Below, piece after piece: positions 43,878 through 53,184 of a DNA stretch of 64,000 nucleotides. The stretch lies in NCBI GenBank assembly GCA_023386885.1, contig JAEWIX010000040.1, positions 62,001 through 126,000 of the forward strand. Direction: 5' to 3'. A program made the translations under genes and the position numbers. The stretch's first letter is position 1; each line of letters begins with the position of its first letter. The notes beneath the pieces were generated by a model. That model had not been told where the DNA came from. It did no database searches and saw nothing but the letters and a program-made list of their open reading frames with translations. The DNA comes from Pseudomonadota bacterium (GTDB lineage: Bacteria > Pseudomonadota > Alphaproteobacteria > Rhizobiales > Xanthobacteraceae).

Positions 43878-44450
43878 TTACGCAGCACGGCCATAGGAAG
43901 GCTGACGGGCGTCCGTCGGCTCAGGCTCCGCCTCGCAGGCGGCGCGCAGCCGCGCGGTGGCGCGCGACAGGCGCGAGTAGACGGTGCCGACCGGCAGATC
44001 CAGCTGCGCGGCGATCGCGTCTTGCGACAGGCCATCGATGCGGGCAAGCCAGATGATCTCCTGGTCGGCGGCAGGCAGCCTGCGCAGCGCGGTCATCACG
44101 TCGTCGAGGTGAAGCGGCTGCTCTTGAGTAGCCGCCACCGGAAATTCCATCGCCTCCGCATCGCCCTCCGCGGGGTCATCCGGTCCGGACAGCGGCACCG
44201 AAGTGCGCACACGGGCGCGGCGACGCGCATTGCGGACGTGACCGTGCAGAATGGCCATCATCCATCCCGACAGATTGTCGTCCTCGAAACGATGGCCGAT
44301 CTGCAGCGCCGTGACGAACGCGTCCTGGACAAGATCATCCGGCGTTCCGATCTCGGTGCGGCGGCCGATCAGATAAGCGGCCTGACGACGCAAGGCAGGG
44401 CGCAGCGCGACAATGCGGTTGATGAAATCGGGGGCAAACTCGGTCGGCAT
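43878..44450 (-). CDS. ECF-type RNA polymerase sigma factor
   Basis: The 190-residue protein has sigma region 2 (about residues 8-75, DDLVQDAFVTALQIGHRFED then LSGWMMAILHGHVRNARRR). After an acidic linker (about 80-110) comes region 4 with LPAADQEIIWLARIDGLSQD, then AIAAQLDLPVGTVYSRLSRA. These are the promoter-binding parts of extracytoplasmic-function sigma factors. GAGGAG 7 bases upstream fixes ATG 44450. No anti-sigma gene follows; the next gene is the ParA-like ATPase, an unusual partner. It may direct transcription of the ATPase cluster itself. Confidence 0.88.
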   Translation of the reverse strand: MPTEFAPDFINRIVALRPALRRQAAYLIGRRTEIGTPDDLVQDAFVTALQIGHRFEDDNLSGWMMAILHGHVRNARRRARVRTSVPLSGPDDPAEGDAEAMEFPVAATQEQPLHLDDVMTALRRLPAADQEIIWLARIDGLSQDAIAAQLDLPVGTVYSRLSRATARLRAACEAEPEPTDARQPSYGRAA

Positions 44451-44484
44451 CGCAAACTCCTCGAACATGAGGAGTACACCATGA

Positions 44485-44500
44485 CAGGATCTTGATCCTG
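44485..44500. promoter_or_regulatory. Palindrome upstream of the sigma-factor gene
   Basis: CAGGATC-TT-GATCCTG has perfect 7-bp arms and lies 35-50 bases upstream of the sigma start. An AGGATCTT copy recurs 20 bases further upstream (44506). It may be an operator or part of an autoregulated promoter; a GGAATAA (an ECF -35-like string on the minus strand) lies just beyond. Confidence 0.4.
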
Positions 44501-44939
44501 TGTCTAGGATCTTATTCCCAATAATGTGGACGACCCCTGATACTGCCTGCATCCGTCAACAAACTTGGTCCCTTGGAAACAGGCTGCGCGGCCACGCGGC
44601 TCATGTCGTCGGCCCTGTCGTGTCGGTAACTGCAGCGATAATCGGGAGACGAATGTGGCCGTCGGAATCCGGACGAAATCGCGACGGGTCGGCTGGTCGC
44701 GGAGACGACTGACGCGATCGGGATGGGGCGAGCGGATCGATGGAAATGGCCCGAGGCACCCTGCGCCGCGACGACGGTCGATCGTTGCCATGACGGCAGG
44801 GATGACCAACGATCAGACCGCCATCTGGGCAACTTGGATCGGAAGACGTGCGGTCGGGCAGAGCAGACAACGATCTTCCTTCCGAGAACTCACATGCGGA
44901 GCATGTCATGCGAAAGGTTTCGATGGACGACTGTCAGAC
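44501..44939. other. Intergenic interval, no supported gene
   Basis: This stretch lies between the sigma gene's upstream region and the 3' end of the enoyl-CoA hydratase gene. Open frames overlap in several phases and are Arg-rich. I see no domain or stable hairpin. Confidence 0.35.
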
Positions 44940-45695
44940 TCACGAAACCTTGGCCGTTTTGTTCCGGAAGGTGGCGATGCGATCCGCCATGTCTGGCCCC
45001 CGGCCGCGACTGCGTGCGATCTCATGGCTGAGACCGACGGAAAGCGGCAGGCCGTCGGTTTCCATCAGGAGCGCCTTGTTGGCGCGATGGCTGAACCAGG
45101 AATTGGCGAGAATGGTGTTTGCGAGCTTTTCCAACTCGGCATCGAAGTTCGCATCCGGCACGCAAATGTTGGCGAGACCCATGGTTTCGGCTTCGCGTCC
45201 GGTAAAGGTACGGCAGGTGAACATCATCTCGCGCGCCTTGGACAGGCCGACGCGGCGCGGCAAGCGCTGGCTCATGCCCCACACCGGCGACAACGCCCAG
45301 CGGGCGTGGGTATCGGCGAACTTGGCGTTTTCCGAACAGACCAACAGATCGCCCGCCAGCGCCAGTTCGAGGGCGCCAGTGTAACAGTGACCATGCACGG
45401 CGGTGATCACGGGCTGGGGCAGGTTGGCAAGTTTCTCGATGACGTCGGCCTGAAAGTGCAAGCGCGGCGGCTTCTCGCCCGCGGAGATGTCGTTGAGGTC
45501 ATGCCCAGCTGAAAAGCATTTGCCGGCGCCGCGCACCAGGACCAGCCCGATGCGATCGGCCTCGACGGCGATGGCGTCGACCTGCATCTCGAGTTCGGCG
45601 AACAGTGCCACATTGAGCGAATTCAGCTTGTCCGGGCGATTAAGCGTCAGGACTGCGCAGCCGTCCCTGTCTTCCCTAAGCACCAGCGAGGTCAT
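44940..45695 (-). CDS. Enoyl-CoA hydratase/isomerase family protein
   Basis: The 251-residue crotonase-fold enzyme starts at ATG 45695, with AAGGAAG upstream; a longer frame to 45836 is rejected. It shows VLTLNRPDKLNSLNVALFAE, oxyanion-hole segments GKCFSAGHDLNDI and HGHCYTGALELALAGDLLV, and the crotonase C-terminal helices. SPVWGMSQRLPRRVG is where a catalytic Glu often lies, and none is obvious there. It is the last gene of a minus-strand operon with two acyl-CoA dehydrogenases and a nitronate monooxygenase. Confidence 0.9.
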   Translation of the reverse strand: MTSLVLREDRDGCAVLTLNRPDKLNSLNVALFAELEMQVDAIAVEADRIGLVLVRGAGKCFSAGHDLNDISAGEKPPRLHFQADVIEKLANLPQPVITAVHGHCYTGALELALAGDLLVCSENAKFADTHARWALSPVWGMSQRLPRRVGLSKAREMMFTCRTFTGREAETMGLANICVPDANFDAELEKLANTILANSWFSHRANKALLMETDGLPLSVGLSHEIARSRGRGPDMADRIATFRNKTAKVS

Positions 45696-45754
45696 GGCAT
45701 CTTCCTTTGAAGGGTGAGGCTTGTCCTTGTCCGCGACCGACGATTGCGGTTCGC

Positions 45755-46729
45755 TTACTTGACGATGAAGTTTGCCAGGCGCTGCTGGATGATGTTCTCT
45801 GCGTCCGCGACGATGCGGGTGATCAGTTCGGCACATGTCGGGATGTCGTGGATCAGTCCCTGGATCAATCCAGCCGACCAGATTCCATAATTCTGATCGC
45901 CGCTTTCATAGACCACCTTGCCGCGACTGCCCACTACGAGGTGCCGCACGTCCTCGAACTTGGCGCCTTCCTTCTCGAGCCGTACGACTTCCTGGCTGAC
46001 GTCGTTGCGGGAGACGCGCGAGGTGTTGCGCATGGTACGGAAGATCAGGTCGGTCGCGCGCTCGTCATTGGCGACGATCTGCTCCTTGATTTTCCAGTGA
46101 ATGGGCGCTTCCTTGGTCGCGAGGAAGCGGGTGCCCATGTTGATGCCCTCGGCACCCAGCGCCAACGCGGCAGCGAGGCCGCGCCCATCGCCGAATCCAC
46201 CGGATGCGATCATGGGAATGCTGATCTTTTCGGCGGCGGCCGGAATCAGGATCAGGCCCGGAATGTCATCCTCGCCGGGATGGCCGGCGCATTCGAAGCC
46301 GTCGATGGAGATGGCGTCGGCGCCCATGCGCTGGGCGGACACCGCGTGACGAACGGCGGTGCATTTGTGAATGACCTTGATGCCGTGCTTCTGGAATTCG
46401 GCGATATGCTCCTCTGGCTTGTAGCCGGCGGTCTCGACGGCCTTGATGCCCGCCTCGATGATGGCCGCGCGATATTCGGCGTACGGTGGCGGCTTGACCG
46501 CCGGCAGGATGGTGAGGTTGACGCCGAACGGCTGGTCGGTCAGTTCACGCGTGCGCTTGATTTCTTTCCTCAGATCCTCCGGCGTTGGTTGCGTCAGTGC
46601 GGTGATGAAGCCGAGGCCGCCGGCATTCGCCACAGCGGACACCAGTTCGGCCTTGCCGACCCACTGCATGCCGCCCTGGGCGATCGGATGTTTGACGCCG
46701 AACATCTCGGTGAAACGCGTCTTGATCAT
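45755..46729 (-). CDS. Nitronate monooxygenase family flavoprotein (2-nitropropane dioxygenase-like)
   Basis: The 324-residue protein is an FMN TIM-barrel of the NMO family: FGVKHPIAQGGMQWVGKAEL at the start, PFGVNLTIL, DGFECAGHPGEDDIPGLIL with the active-site His, and the FMN phosphate site IPMIASGGFGDGRGLAAALA followed by GAEGINMGTRFLAT. In acyl-CoA catabolic operons such proteins may act as flavin-dependent oxidases or enoyl reductases rather than on nitronates. ATG 46729 is preferred over 46756. It lies between the hydratase and dehydrogenase genes. Confidence 0.9.
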   Translation of the reverse strand: MIKTRFTEMFGVKHPIAQGGMQWVGKAELVSAVANAGGLGFITALTQPTPEDLRKEIKRTRELTDQPFGVNLTILPAVKPPPYAEYRAAIIEAGIKAVETAGYKPEEHIAEFQKHGIKVIHKCTAVRHAVSAQRMGADAISIDGFECAGHPGEDDIPGLILIPAAAEKISIPMIASGGFGDGRGLAAALALGAEGINMGTRFLATKEAPIHWKIKEQIVANDERATDLIFRTMRNTSRVSRNDVSQEVVRLEKEGAKFEDVRHLVVGSRGKVVYESGDQNYGIWSAGLIQGLIHDIPTCAELITRIVADAENIIQQRLANFIVK

Positions 46730-46752
46730 TTGGAACTCTCTGGGTGTGGCAA

Positions 46753-47952
46753 TCAACGGAAAGGGATTTCGGGGAGATGGTGCGGCCCCATCGGTGACGT
46801 ATGTTGCACCGAACCGGTTGTGACGGCGTCGTTCGTCGTGCTGCCGATCTTGCGGAAGTGATAATCTGGCGGCCCGAACATGGTCTCAAACGCCAACAAA
46901 CGTTTCAGATAGTGGCCAACCGAGAGTTCGTCGGTCATGCCGACGCCGCCATGGGTTTGCACGGCCGCTTCCGCGATGGTCCGTCCCATCTTTCCGGCTT
47001 GGGCCTTCAGTATCGAGACGTCACGCGCGGTGAGGCGACCCGCTTCGGCCAGCGCCGTGGAATACATCAGCGAGGAATAAGCCTTGGCGTGAGCGATCTT
47101 CATGTCGGCCAGACGGTGCGCCACGGTTTGGAACGTACCGATGGCGACGCCGAACTGCTTGCGGGTAGTGGCGTAGGCGCCCGTGATACGCAGCAAGGCG
47201 CCCATCGCGCCTACGGCTTCCGCGGCAAGAACGAGGATGGCATCGGAGATCAGCTTTGCGATGAGGTCGTGCGCGTCGTTCGCAAGCACGTCGGCGTGGG
47301 TGCATGTGACATTATCGAAGCGCACATGCGCGGCACTACGCCCGTCCTGAGTCCGGAATGGCGTCAGGCTGATGCCCGATGCCCGCGGATCGACCAGCAG
47401 CAGGACAAGGCCATGCGGATTTCCGGCCTCGCCGGCGGCGCGCGCGGCGACGACCATGAAGTCAGCTTCGGCTGCGCCGAACACCAGCCGCTTCTCGCCG
47501 CTGAGCACGAGGCCGTCGTCGGACGACGTCGCCGCCATCGAGATCTCGGCTGGTGCGGCAAGGCCGCGATGTTCGTCATAGGCAAAGGCGCCGATGCTCG
47601 TACCGCTGACGAGATCGGCGAGATGCCGACGGCCTTCGGCATGGTTGCCTGCCGCAGCCAGAGCGCCACCGACCAGCACGAGCGCGAACGCCCACGGCTC
47701 AATGGTCAGATGTTCGCCGAACACTTCCGCGACCGGGACGAGGTCGGTGACGGAGCCGCCGAGGCCGCCGACCTCTTCGGCAAACGGCAGCGCGAGCACG
47801 CCAAGCTCCGCGAACCGACTCCACGCCGCCTTCGAATACGGCGCCTCCGAACGCAGCAACTCCTGTCGCGCGTCGAAGTCGTAGGTCCTGCCGAGATAGC
47901 GCGCCACGCTGTCGCGGAGCATCGTCTGCTCCTCGGTGAACAAGAAATCCAT
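46753..47952 (-). CDS. Acyl-CoA dehydrogenase family protein (short form)
   Basis: The 399-residue flavoprotein follows the acyl-CoA dehydrogenase fold: MDFLFTEEQTMLRDSVARYL, the beta domain with LVLSGEKRLVFGAAEADFMV, and the C-terminal helices ending in QTHGGVGMTDELSVGHYLKR, which contacts FAD. It starts 10 bases after the larger dehydrogenase. Paired genes of this kind often form heteromeric enzymes in steroid side-chain, cyclic acid or bile acid degradation (FadE-type alpha2beta2). A heteromer here is inferred from the pairing. Confidence 0.92.
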   Translation of the reverse strand: MDFLFTEEQTMLRDSVARYLGRTYDFDARQELLRSEAPYSKAAWSRFAELGVLALPFAEEVGGLGGSVTDLVPVAEVFGEHLTIEPWAFALVLVGGALAAAGNHAEGRRHLADLVSGTSIGAFAYDEHRGLAAPAEISMAATSSDDGLVLSGEKRLVFGAAEADFMVVAARAAGEAGNPHGLVLLLVDPRASGISLTPFRTQDGRSAAHVRFDNVTCTHADVLANDAHDLIAKLISDAILVLAAEAVGAMGALLRITGAYATTRKQFGVAIGTFQTVAHRLADMKIAHAKAYSSLMYSTALAEAGRLTARDVSILKAQAGKMGRTIAEAAVQTHGGVGMTDELSVGHYLKRLLAFETMFGPPDYHFRKIGSTTNDAVTTGSVQHTSPMGPHHLPEIPFR

Positions 47953-47962
47953 GATCTTGTCC

Positions 47963-49174
47963 TTACCGGTTGGCGGCGAGCACCGTGCGCGCGATCAGGT
48001 CGCGCTGCACTTCGTTGGTGCCGGCATAGATGGAGGTGGCGCGAGTATTGAGGTAATACGGCATCGCGACCAGATCGAAGTCCGATCCCAGCGGCGCGAC
48101 GTTCGAGCCGACGGTCAACGCCTCCAGTTGCAGCGGTACGGTCTCGATGCCGGACACGCGCGTCATCATGATCGACACACGCTGCGACAACTCCGAGTTC
48201 ATCGTCTTGTTCATCGAGGGATAGGCGGCGTCGTGCACCAGGGGGTGGCCGCTGATCGCAAGCTGCTCGAAATGACGATAGGACAGGATGTCCGCTTCCA
48301 ACTCGCCGAGATCTCGCTGGAACACGGGATCATCCGCCACTACGCCGCCGAAGGGCGACAGCGTTGTTTTCGCGGCTTCGCGAATCCGCGCGATGCCATG
48401 CAGCAGTGCGGGGCTGGCGGCCGAGCCGCCTCGCTCGTGTTTCAGGAGGTGCTTGGCGACCGACCAGCCGTCGTTCTCGGCTCCGATCCGACCCGATTTC
48501 GGCACCCGCACATTGTCGAAAAAAACCTCGCATTGTTCCGGGAAGCCGTCGAGGCCGATGATCGGGCGGATTTCCATGCCCGGATAATCCGTGCGCTCCA
48601 GCAGCAGGAAGGTGATGCCCTCCTGCTTCTTTCCGGTCTTGCTGGTGCGCACCAGCATGAACATGCGGTTGGAGTGGTGCGCCAGCGTGGTCCAGATCTT
48701 GGATCCGTTGATGATGTAGTCGTCGCCGTCGGACACCGCCGAGCACTGGAGCGAGGCGAGATCGGAGCCGGCGTTCGGTTCGGAATATCCTTGCGTCCAA
48801 TAGACGTCTCCGGAAAGGATCAATGGCAAGTGCTTGCACTTCTGCTCTTCGGTACCAAGGTCGATCAGCATGGGCCCGACCATCTGCAGACAGTTCGGCA
48901 ACAGCGGCGGCAGTTGGCGCCTGCGACACTCTTCCGCGAAAATATAGCGCTGCTCCACCGACCAGCCGGTCCCGCCATATTCCATCGGCCATGCCGGCGC
49001 GGCCCATCCCTTGGCGTTGAGAATCTTCTGCCAGGCGATGGCCTGCTCGAAGGGGGCGAACACGCTGGTCGTTTTCGCCCCCGCTTCGCGAATGTCCGGT
49101 GTCGGGGCCGTATCGAGAAATGCCGCCACCTCTTGGCGGAAATTCTCAAGCTCAGGTCCGAATTCAATATTCAT
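47963..49174 (-). CDS. Acyl-CoA dehydrogenase family protein (partner)
   Basis: The 403-residue protein starts at ATG 49174 (MNIEFGPELENFRQEVAAFL). It shows WPMEYGGTGWSVEQRYIFAE, the FAD/substrate loop YSEPNAGSDLASLQC with YIINGSKIWTTLAHHSNRMF, and a C-terminal YAGTNEVQRDLIARTVL block. It is the first gene of the operon and immediately precedes the second dehydrogenase. Its length and motifs are those of the FadE17/IpdE-like group; the substrate is unknown. Confidence 0.93.
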   Translation of the reverse strand: MNIEFGPELENFRQEVAAFLDTAPTPDIREAGAKTTSVFAPFEQAIAWQKILNAKGWAAPAWPMEYGGTGWSVEQRYIFAEECRRRQLPPLLPNCLQMVGPMLIDLGTEEQKCKHLPLILSGDVYWTQGYSEPNAGSDLASLQCSAVSDGDDYIINGSKIWTTLAHHSNRMFMLVRTSKTGKKQEGITFLLLERTDYPGMEIRPIIGLDGFPEQCEVFFDNVRVPKSGRIGAENDGWSVAKHLLKHERGGSAASPALLHGIARIREAAKTTLSPFGGVVADDPVFQRDLGELEADILSYRHFEQLAISGHPLVHDAAYPSMNKTMNSELSQRVSIMMTRVSGIETVPLQLEALTVGSNVAPLGSDFDLVAMPYYLNTRATSIYAGTNEVQRDLIARTVLAANR

Positions 49175-49959
49175 CCGTCGTCTTTCGCCCCCATTCTCGG
49201 CCTGCCGATACCTACCTGTTCGACCTGCGTCACTCGGTACGTGGTCGCTCAATGCTCCATTATCCGCGGCAACGACCAAAGTGCCTGACCAATGATCGGC
49301 GTGTCCGAGTCATATCCCTTTACGGGATGACCACATCCCGATGCTGTGCATGCAAGGTGCAGATGAGAATAATGCTGACTTCGATATCTGCCGGCGGCAA
49401 GCGCTATTTTCATTTTCAAGAAACGGAGCCTCTTGCTGCAGAGAGAAGAGACTTGACGGAATTCCGTGAGGCGCTTCTTCGGCCTGCCATTTACGTGCGC
49501 AACCATACGCCGAAACGTCGACAAAGGGCTCGTACGTCTCATTGCAGGGAATTGGTCAAGATCAGGATCGCGACCGATCCGTCGAGTTGTTTCCCGATCC
49601 GGGAGCCTCGGATCGCTTCTACCGTGTCGATGGCGCATCCCGGAGGATGTGCTCCTTGGCCCGTGGTTTCGCAAAAACGTAACGGCATTCGCCGTTATGC
49701 GTCGTCGGCCAATTTCTCGGTCCGCTCCGATCGCACATATCGTCGGATGACAAGGATTCGAAGTTCTCAAGTCCTTATCCTCTGGTCCCATCTCTTCATC
49801 ATTCACCCACCGACCGATTGCCCGTTCCCGCGCTCAAGAGCGGCTGTAGGACGCCCAAACTGGGTTTCCGGGAAGGGAATGCTGCCATTCGCATCCGATG
49901 CACATAGGCTTCAAAACAAAGTAATTAGATACCTATTTGCCAATAACGGTATCATATAA
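49175..49959. other. Non-coding interval before the IS110-family element
   Basis: Nearly 800 bases without a supported gene. The dehydrogenase operon promoter should lie at the left end. Frames at 49249-49806 (minus) and 49099-49959 (plus) are Arg/Ser-rich, overlap each other and match nothing I know. Confidence 0.4.
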
Positions 49960-50132
49960 CCGATACAGAGCGCGTCTGCGTGGTGGTTTAAAGCCCTTCG
50001 TCTGGTCGGTTGGAGTGATGCTCCACGGAAAAAAGATCGGGTTGTTGGGGCTCTGGCTGCTTCCGGTCGATGCGTGACGGAGCGCGGGTTTCTGGTCAGG
50101 CTCCAACGGTTTAACCGGTCAGGAGGCCTGCC
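49960..50132 (+). ncRNA. Candidate bridge RNA region of the IS110 element
   Basis: IS110-group elements encode a structured bridge RNA in the non-coding end upstream of the transposase. Here 170 bases lie before the start codon, with small inverted repeats at 50011-50025 (TGGAG/CTCCA) and 50107-50117 (CGGTT/AACCG). The call rests on position and family knowledge; I have not folded it. Confidence 0.35.
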
Positions 50133-51158
50133 ATGGAGCTGTTCGTCGGTCTTGATGTGTCTGTTCGCACCACCAGCGTCTGCGTGTTGGACGCTGCGGG
50201 TAAGCTGATCCGGGAGAGCAAGGTCGAGAGCGAGCCGGAGGCGATCGCCGATCTGCTTCATGCGATCGGCGGTCCGTACAAGCGCGTCGGCCTGGAGGCC
50301 GGGCCGCTGTCGCAATGGCTCTACAGCGGCTTGGCGAGCGCGGGGTTTCCCGTGATCTGCGTCGAGACGCGGCACATGAAGGCTGCACTCTCGGCGCAGA
50401 TCAACAAGACCGATCGCAACGACGCCCGCGGCATCGCCCAGATGATGCGGGTCGGGCTCTACAAGCCGGTGCACGTCAAGACGGTCCGCAGCCAGGAGAT
50501 CCGGATGCTGCTGACGGCCCGGAAGTTCGTGCAGAACAAGATCCTCGACGCCGAGAACAATCTGCGCGGCCTGCTGCGCAACTTCGGGCTCAAGGTCGGC
50601 GCCGTGACCCGGCTCCAGTTCGAGCGGCGTATTGTCGAGTTGCTCGAACAATCCCCGCATCTGCGGCTGATCATCGACCCGCTTCTCGAAGTCCGGCGCG
50701 TGCTGCGCGAACAGTTCCAGCACCTACACAAGGCGATGGAGCGACTGGCCGAAAGCGACGAGACCTGCAAGCTGCTGATGACGGCGCCGGGCGTCGGCCC
50801 GATGGTCGCACTGAGCTTCCGGGCCGGCGTCGATGAACCGGCCCGCTTCGGCCGATCACGATCCGTCCCAGCTCATTTTGGGCTGACACCCTCGCGCTAT
50901 CAATCCGGCGAGATCGATCGGGATCGAGGCATCTCGAAGTGCGGCGATGCCGGCATCCGCTGGGTGCTGGTCGAGGCGGCTGGGATCCTGCTGCGAATCT
51001 CGAAGAAGAGTTCGCCATTGAAGACGTGGGGGCTCGCCGTCGCCCGCCGGCGCGGCATGGCGAAGGCAACCATAGCTGTCGCCCGGCGCCTGGCGGTCAT
51101 CCTGCACCGGATGTGGCTCGACAACACGCCGTTTCGCTGGGAGGCCGAGGCCGCCTGA
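50133..51158 (+). CDS. IS110-family transposase
   Basis: The 341-residue recombinase begins MELFVGLDVSVRTTSVCVLD, the RuvC-like DEDD domain, with further acidic residues in VGLEAGPLSQWLY and NKTDRNDARGIAQMM. The C-terminal Transposase_20 domain has LLMTAPGVGPMVALSF and HFGLTPSRYQSGEIDRDRGI, with the serine region in ISKCGDAGIRWVLVEAAG. Length and motifs are complete and GGAGG precedes the ATG, so it may be active. Such enzymes act with a bridge RNA to recombine target and donor DNA. Confidence 0.95.
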   Translation: MELFVGLDVSVRTTSVCVLDAAGKLIRESKVESEPEAIADLLHAIGGPYKRVGLEAGPLSQWLYSGLASAGFPVICVETRHMKAALSAQINKTDRNDARGIAQMMRVGLYKPVHVKTVRSQEIRMLLTARKFVQNKILDAENNLRGLLRNFGLKVGAVTRLQFERRIVELLEQSPHLRLIIDPLLEVRRVLREQFQHLHKAMERLAESDETCKLLMTAPGVGPMVALSFRAGVDEPARFGRSRSVPAHFGLTPSRYQSGEIDRDRGISKCGDAGIRWVLVEAAGILLRISKKSSPLKTWGLAVARRRGMAKATIAVARRLAVILHRMWLDNTPFRWEAEAA

Positions 51159-51200
51159 ACCCGGCGAAGAGTTCCGCGTCGCTGCGCGGAGAGAGGTCCC

Positions 51201-52697
51201 GTCCAGGGACGAGTGGGCAGGCAATCCCGAAGGCGGGCTGAACGCCAGGTCAAACTGGCAGTTCGCAAAAAAGATTGGGATGCCTCTCCATCCGACCCGA
51301 TCATAAAGCGGCCACTGCGCCGACTTCGCAGAGAAGCCAGACTCCTGGCGGGATCTCACCACCATCGCGCAGCGCGGCGCAGAGGCTTGTCGATCATCAG
51401 CCAATACAAGCAGCGGCGCGATCAATGTCCCGCGCTGGGAGCCTGTGCTTGACTCCTATCGCCCCAAAAGAGAAGACCCCCTCCAATCGGCGCGAAATCC
51501 AAATGTTCATTTCGTCTCTGGTCCCGTGGTCATTTCCGGGAGGACATTCGCCTGACATTGACGACGGTGGCGTCGGCCGCTTCGATTTTCATGGGATGTT
51601 TCCGGTGAGGACGAATTCGGTCACTGGGCGCAGCCATCATCGTTATTGCTTATTTCGCAAAGATGAGAATATCGGGTTCGCCAAGGGATGACAGGGTGGC
51701 CAACTTGGCTTTCGGTTGCTCGATCGTCGAATGACCTTGGCGTCGTTTTCACCCTTCGGTTCGTACAAGAGATTTCTTCTTTCGCGGGATTTCGCCTTTA
51801 AGGGCGATATGGCGAGCCCAGCGTGGATGATGCGCTCGAGGATGCGATGTCGGGCCCGCCGACCAAGACAGAAGCCCTCTTGTCTCGCGCGGGAGACATC
51901 CCCTGTCGTCATTCCGGAGCCCGCATTTTTCCATATGGTAGTGGCTTGGGGTGCTGAAGGAGAACACGGCATGCGATCCTGGTTCGATCACGATCGCGTC
52001 GTCGGTCGAACGACGTCGGATGATCGAGCGGGAGGGGACGACGGGTCTTGCGATGGCAATCACTTCACCTACGGTCTGTCCCAAAATTGGGCGGATCCTT
52101 CACGAACTTCGTCACGCTTGCTTGCGTCTCGAACTCAGCGCGACCGAACTCGCTCGAGGTGGCGGACGAACCGGAAACGAAGCATCGTCTCGATATTTCT
52201 GAAACGAACGGGCTCGGTGGTCGTGATGGTCGGCTGGCAATCCAGATTCACCGACACGAGAATTCAGCCCGATCGTGACGTGTCGGTCACGCGACCTTAT
52301 CCGGATACGAAGCAGGCTCCCATGTCTTCCGTGGATTTGGAATCGGTCGTGGTCGTTGGCCTTGTCGGAATCCGCCCGCGGAGGACCTCGTTCGGAAGGA
52401 TGTCGTCGAGTAACGCATTCGATGTGGCAGCCGGTCCGCCAGCTTCGGAGGACGATCCCAGGGGGACACCTCGGCAACTTTGGCTTGTCGGAGAATCAGG
52501 TCGTGGCGATGTCCGGGACAAATTTGGAAAGGATCCCGCCGTTCGAACTGCCATCATCCGATGCAGCTGTGCCCGATCGACTGATTTCGGTGTTGCGAAT
52601 ACCTGATTTCGGCCCTCGTGCGCAGCGGCTGGCATGCCCAGCATCGCATAGGCGGTGAAATATATCCCTGGCAACGCTCCAACAGTTGCGGATAAGC
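51201..52697. other. Gene-poor interval after the IS110 element
   Basis: About 1.5 kb without a supported gene. Frames up to 296 codons exist (51716-52606) but are rich in Arg, Ser and Thr, lack ribosome-binding sites and are contradicted by equally open frames on other phases. It may be eroded genes or a structural region. Confidence 0.4.
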
Positions 52698-52823
52698 GTT
52701 GCAAACCTCGAGAATTCCGATTCAACACCTTGAAATCTCGATTCGGAATTCCAAGAAAACGATTCAAAGTTCAAGAATATCGTTTTCATTTGCGAAACCT
52801 GCGATGCAAAGAGCAACGCCGTT
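52698..52823 (-). repeat. 21-bp-phased array A (six units)
   Basis: Units start at 52698, 52719, 52740, 52761, 52782 and 52803, each exactly 21 bases, and the phase continues to GAC at 52824. The unit heads are GTTGC, GATTC, GATTC, GATTC, GTTTTC and GATGC. Three GATTC (GANTC) sites fall on one helical face. Read on the minus strand the units give seven-residue repeats such as LNRFLGI and LNRNSRG. Confidence 0.8.
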
Positions 52824-53079
52824 GACGACTTGGCCCCAATGGGGGGGCATCCCGGATATCCACCATCGATACGGCGATAATGCCGCGGCCCATCCTTGCC
52901 CTCGATCTCATCGATCGATGTGGCACTGCTCTGGGCGATCCGATGTCCGAGTAGGCATCGGATAGATGTGCTGCTCCCAATAGGGGAATTGTCATCTGTT
53001 GCAGTTGCCTGAAACGGCGAAGACGTTTCAAGAACGGCAAGAGACGCTGTCGGCAACGCATCAACAGTTGCGAATTAGT

Positions 53080-53184
53080 GTTGCAAATCGCGAGATTTGC
53101 GATTCAGTTCTCTCGCCTCTCGATTCAAAACGCCAGAATTCCGTTTCAAGGTGATGGAATTGCGATTCAGGATGCAACGGCGTT
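53080..53184 (-). repeat. 21-bp-phased array B (five units)
   Basis: Units start at 53080, 53101, 53122, 53143 and 53164 with heads GTTGC, GATTC, GATTC, GTTTC and GATTC. The phase again runs into GACGG at 53185, and the right flank (CAACGGCGTTGACGG) resembles that of array A. The minus-strand reading gives LNRNSIT, LKRNSGV, LNREARE and LNRKSRD. Confidence 0.8.

Larger units (their letters stand above)
49960..51200 (+). mobile_element. IS110-family insertion sequence (approximate limits)
   Basis: The core is an intact IS110-type transposase gene (50133-51158). IS110 elements lack clear terminal inverted repeats and target duplications, so the ends cannot be fixed by eye. The left edge is put near the AT-rich to GC-rich change around 49960 and the right edge just after the transposase. 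It sits at the start of the gene-poor stretch. Confidence 0.6.

Noticed and set aside
51716..52606. A 296-codon plus-strand frame in the gene-poor stretch
   Set aside because: Arg/Ser/Thr-rich composition, competing open frames in other phases, and no ribosome-binding site or family match.
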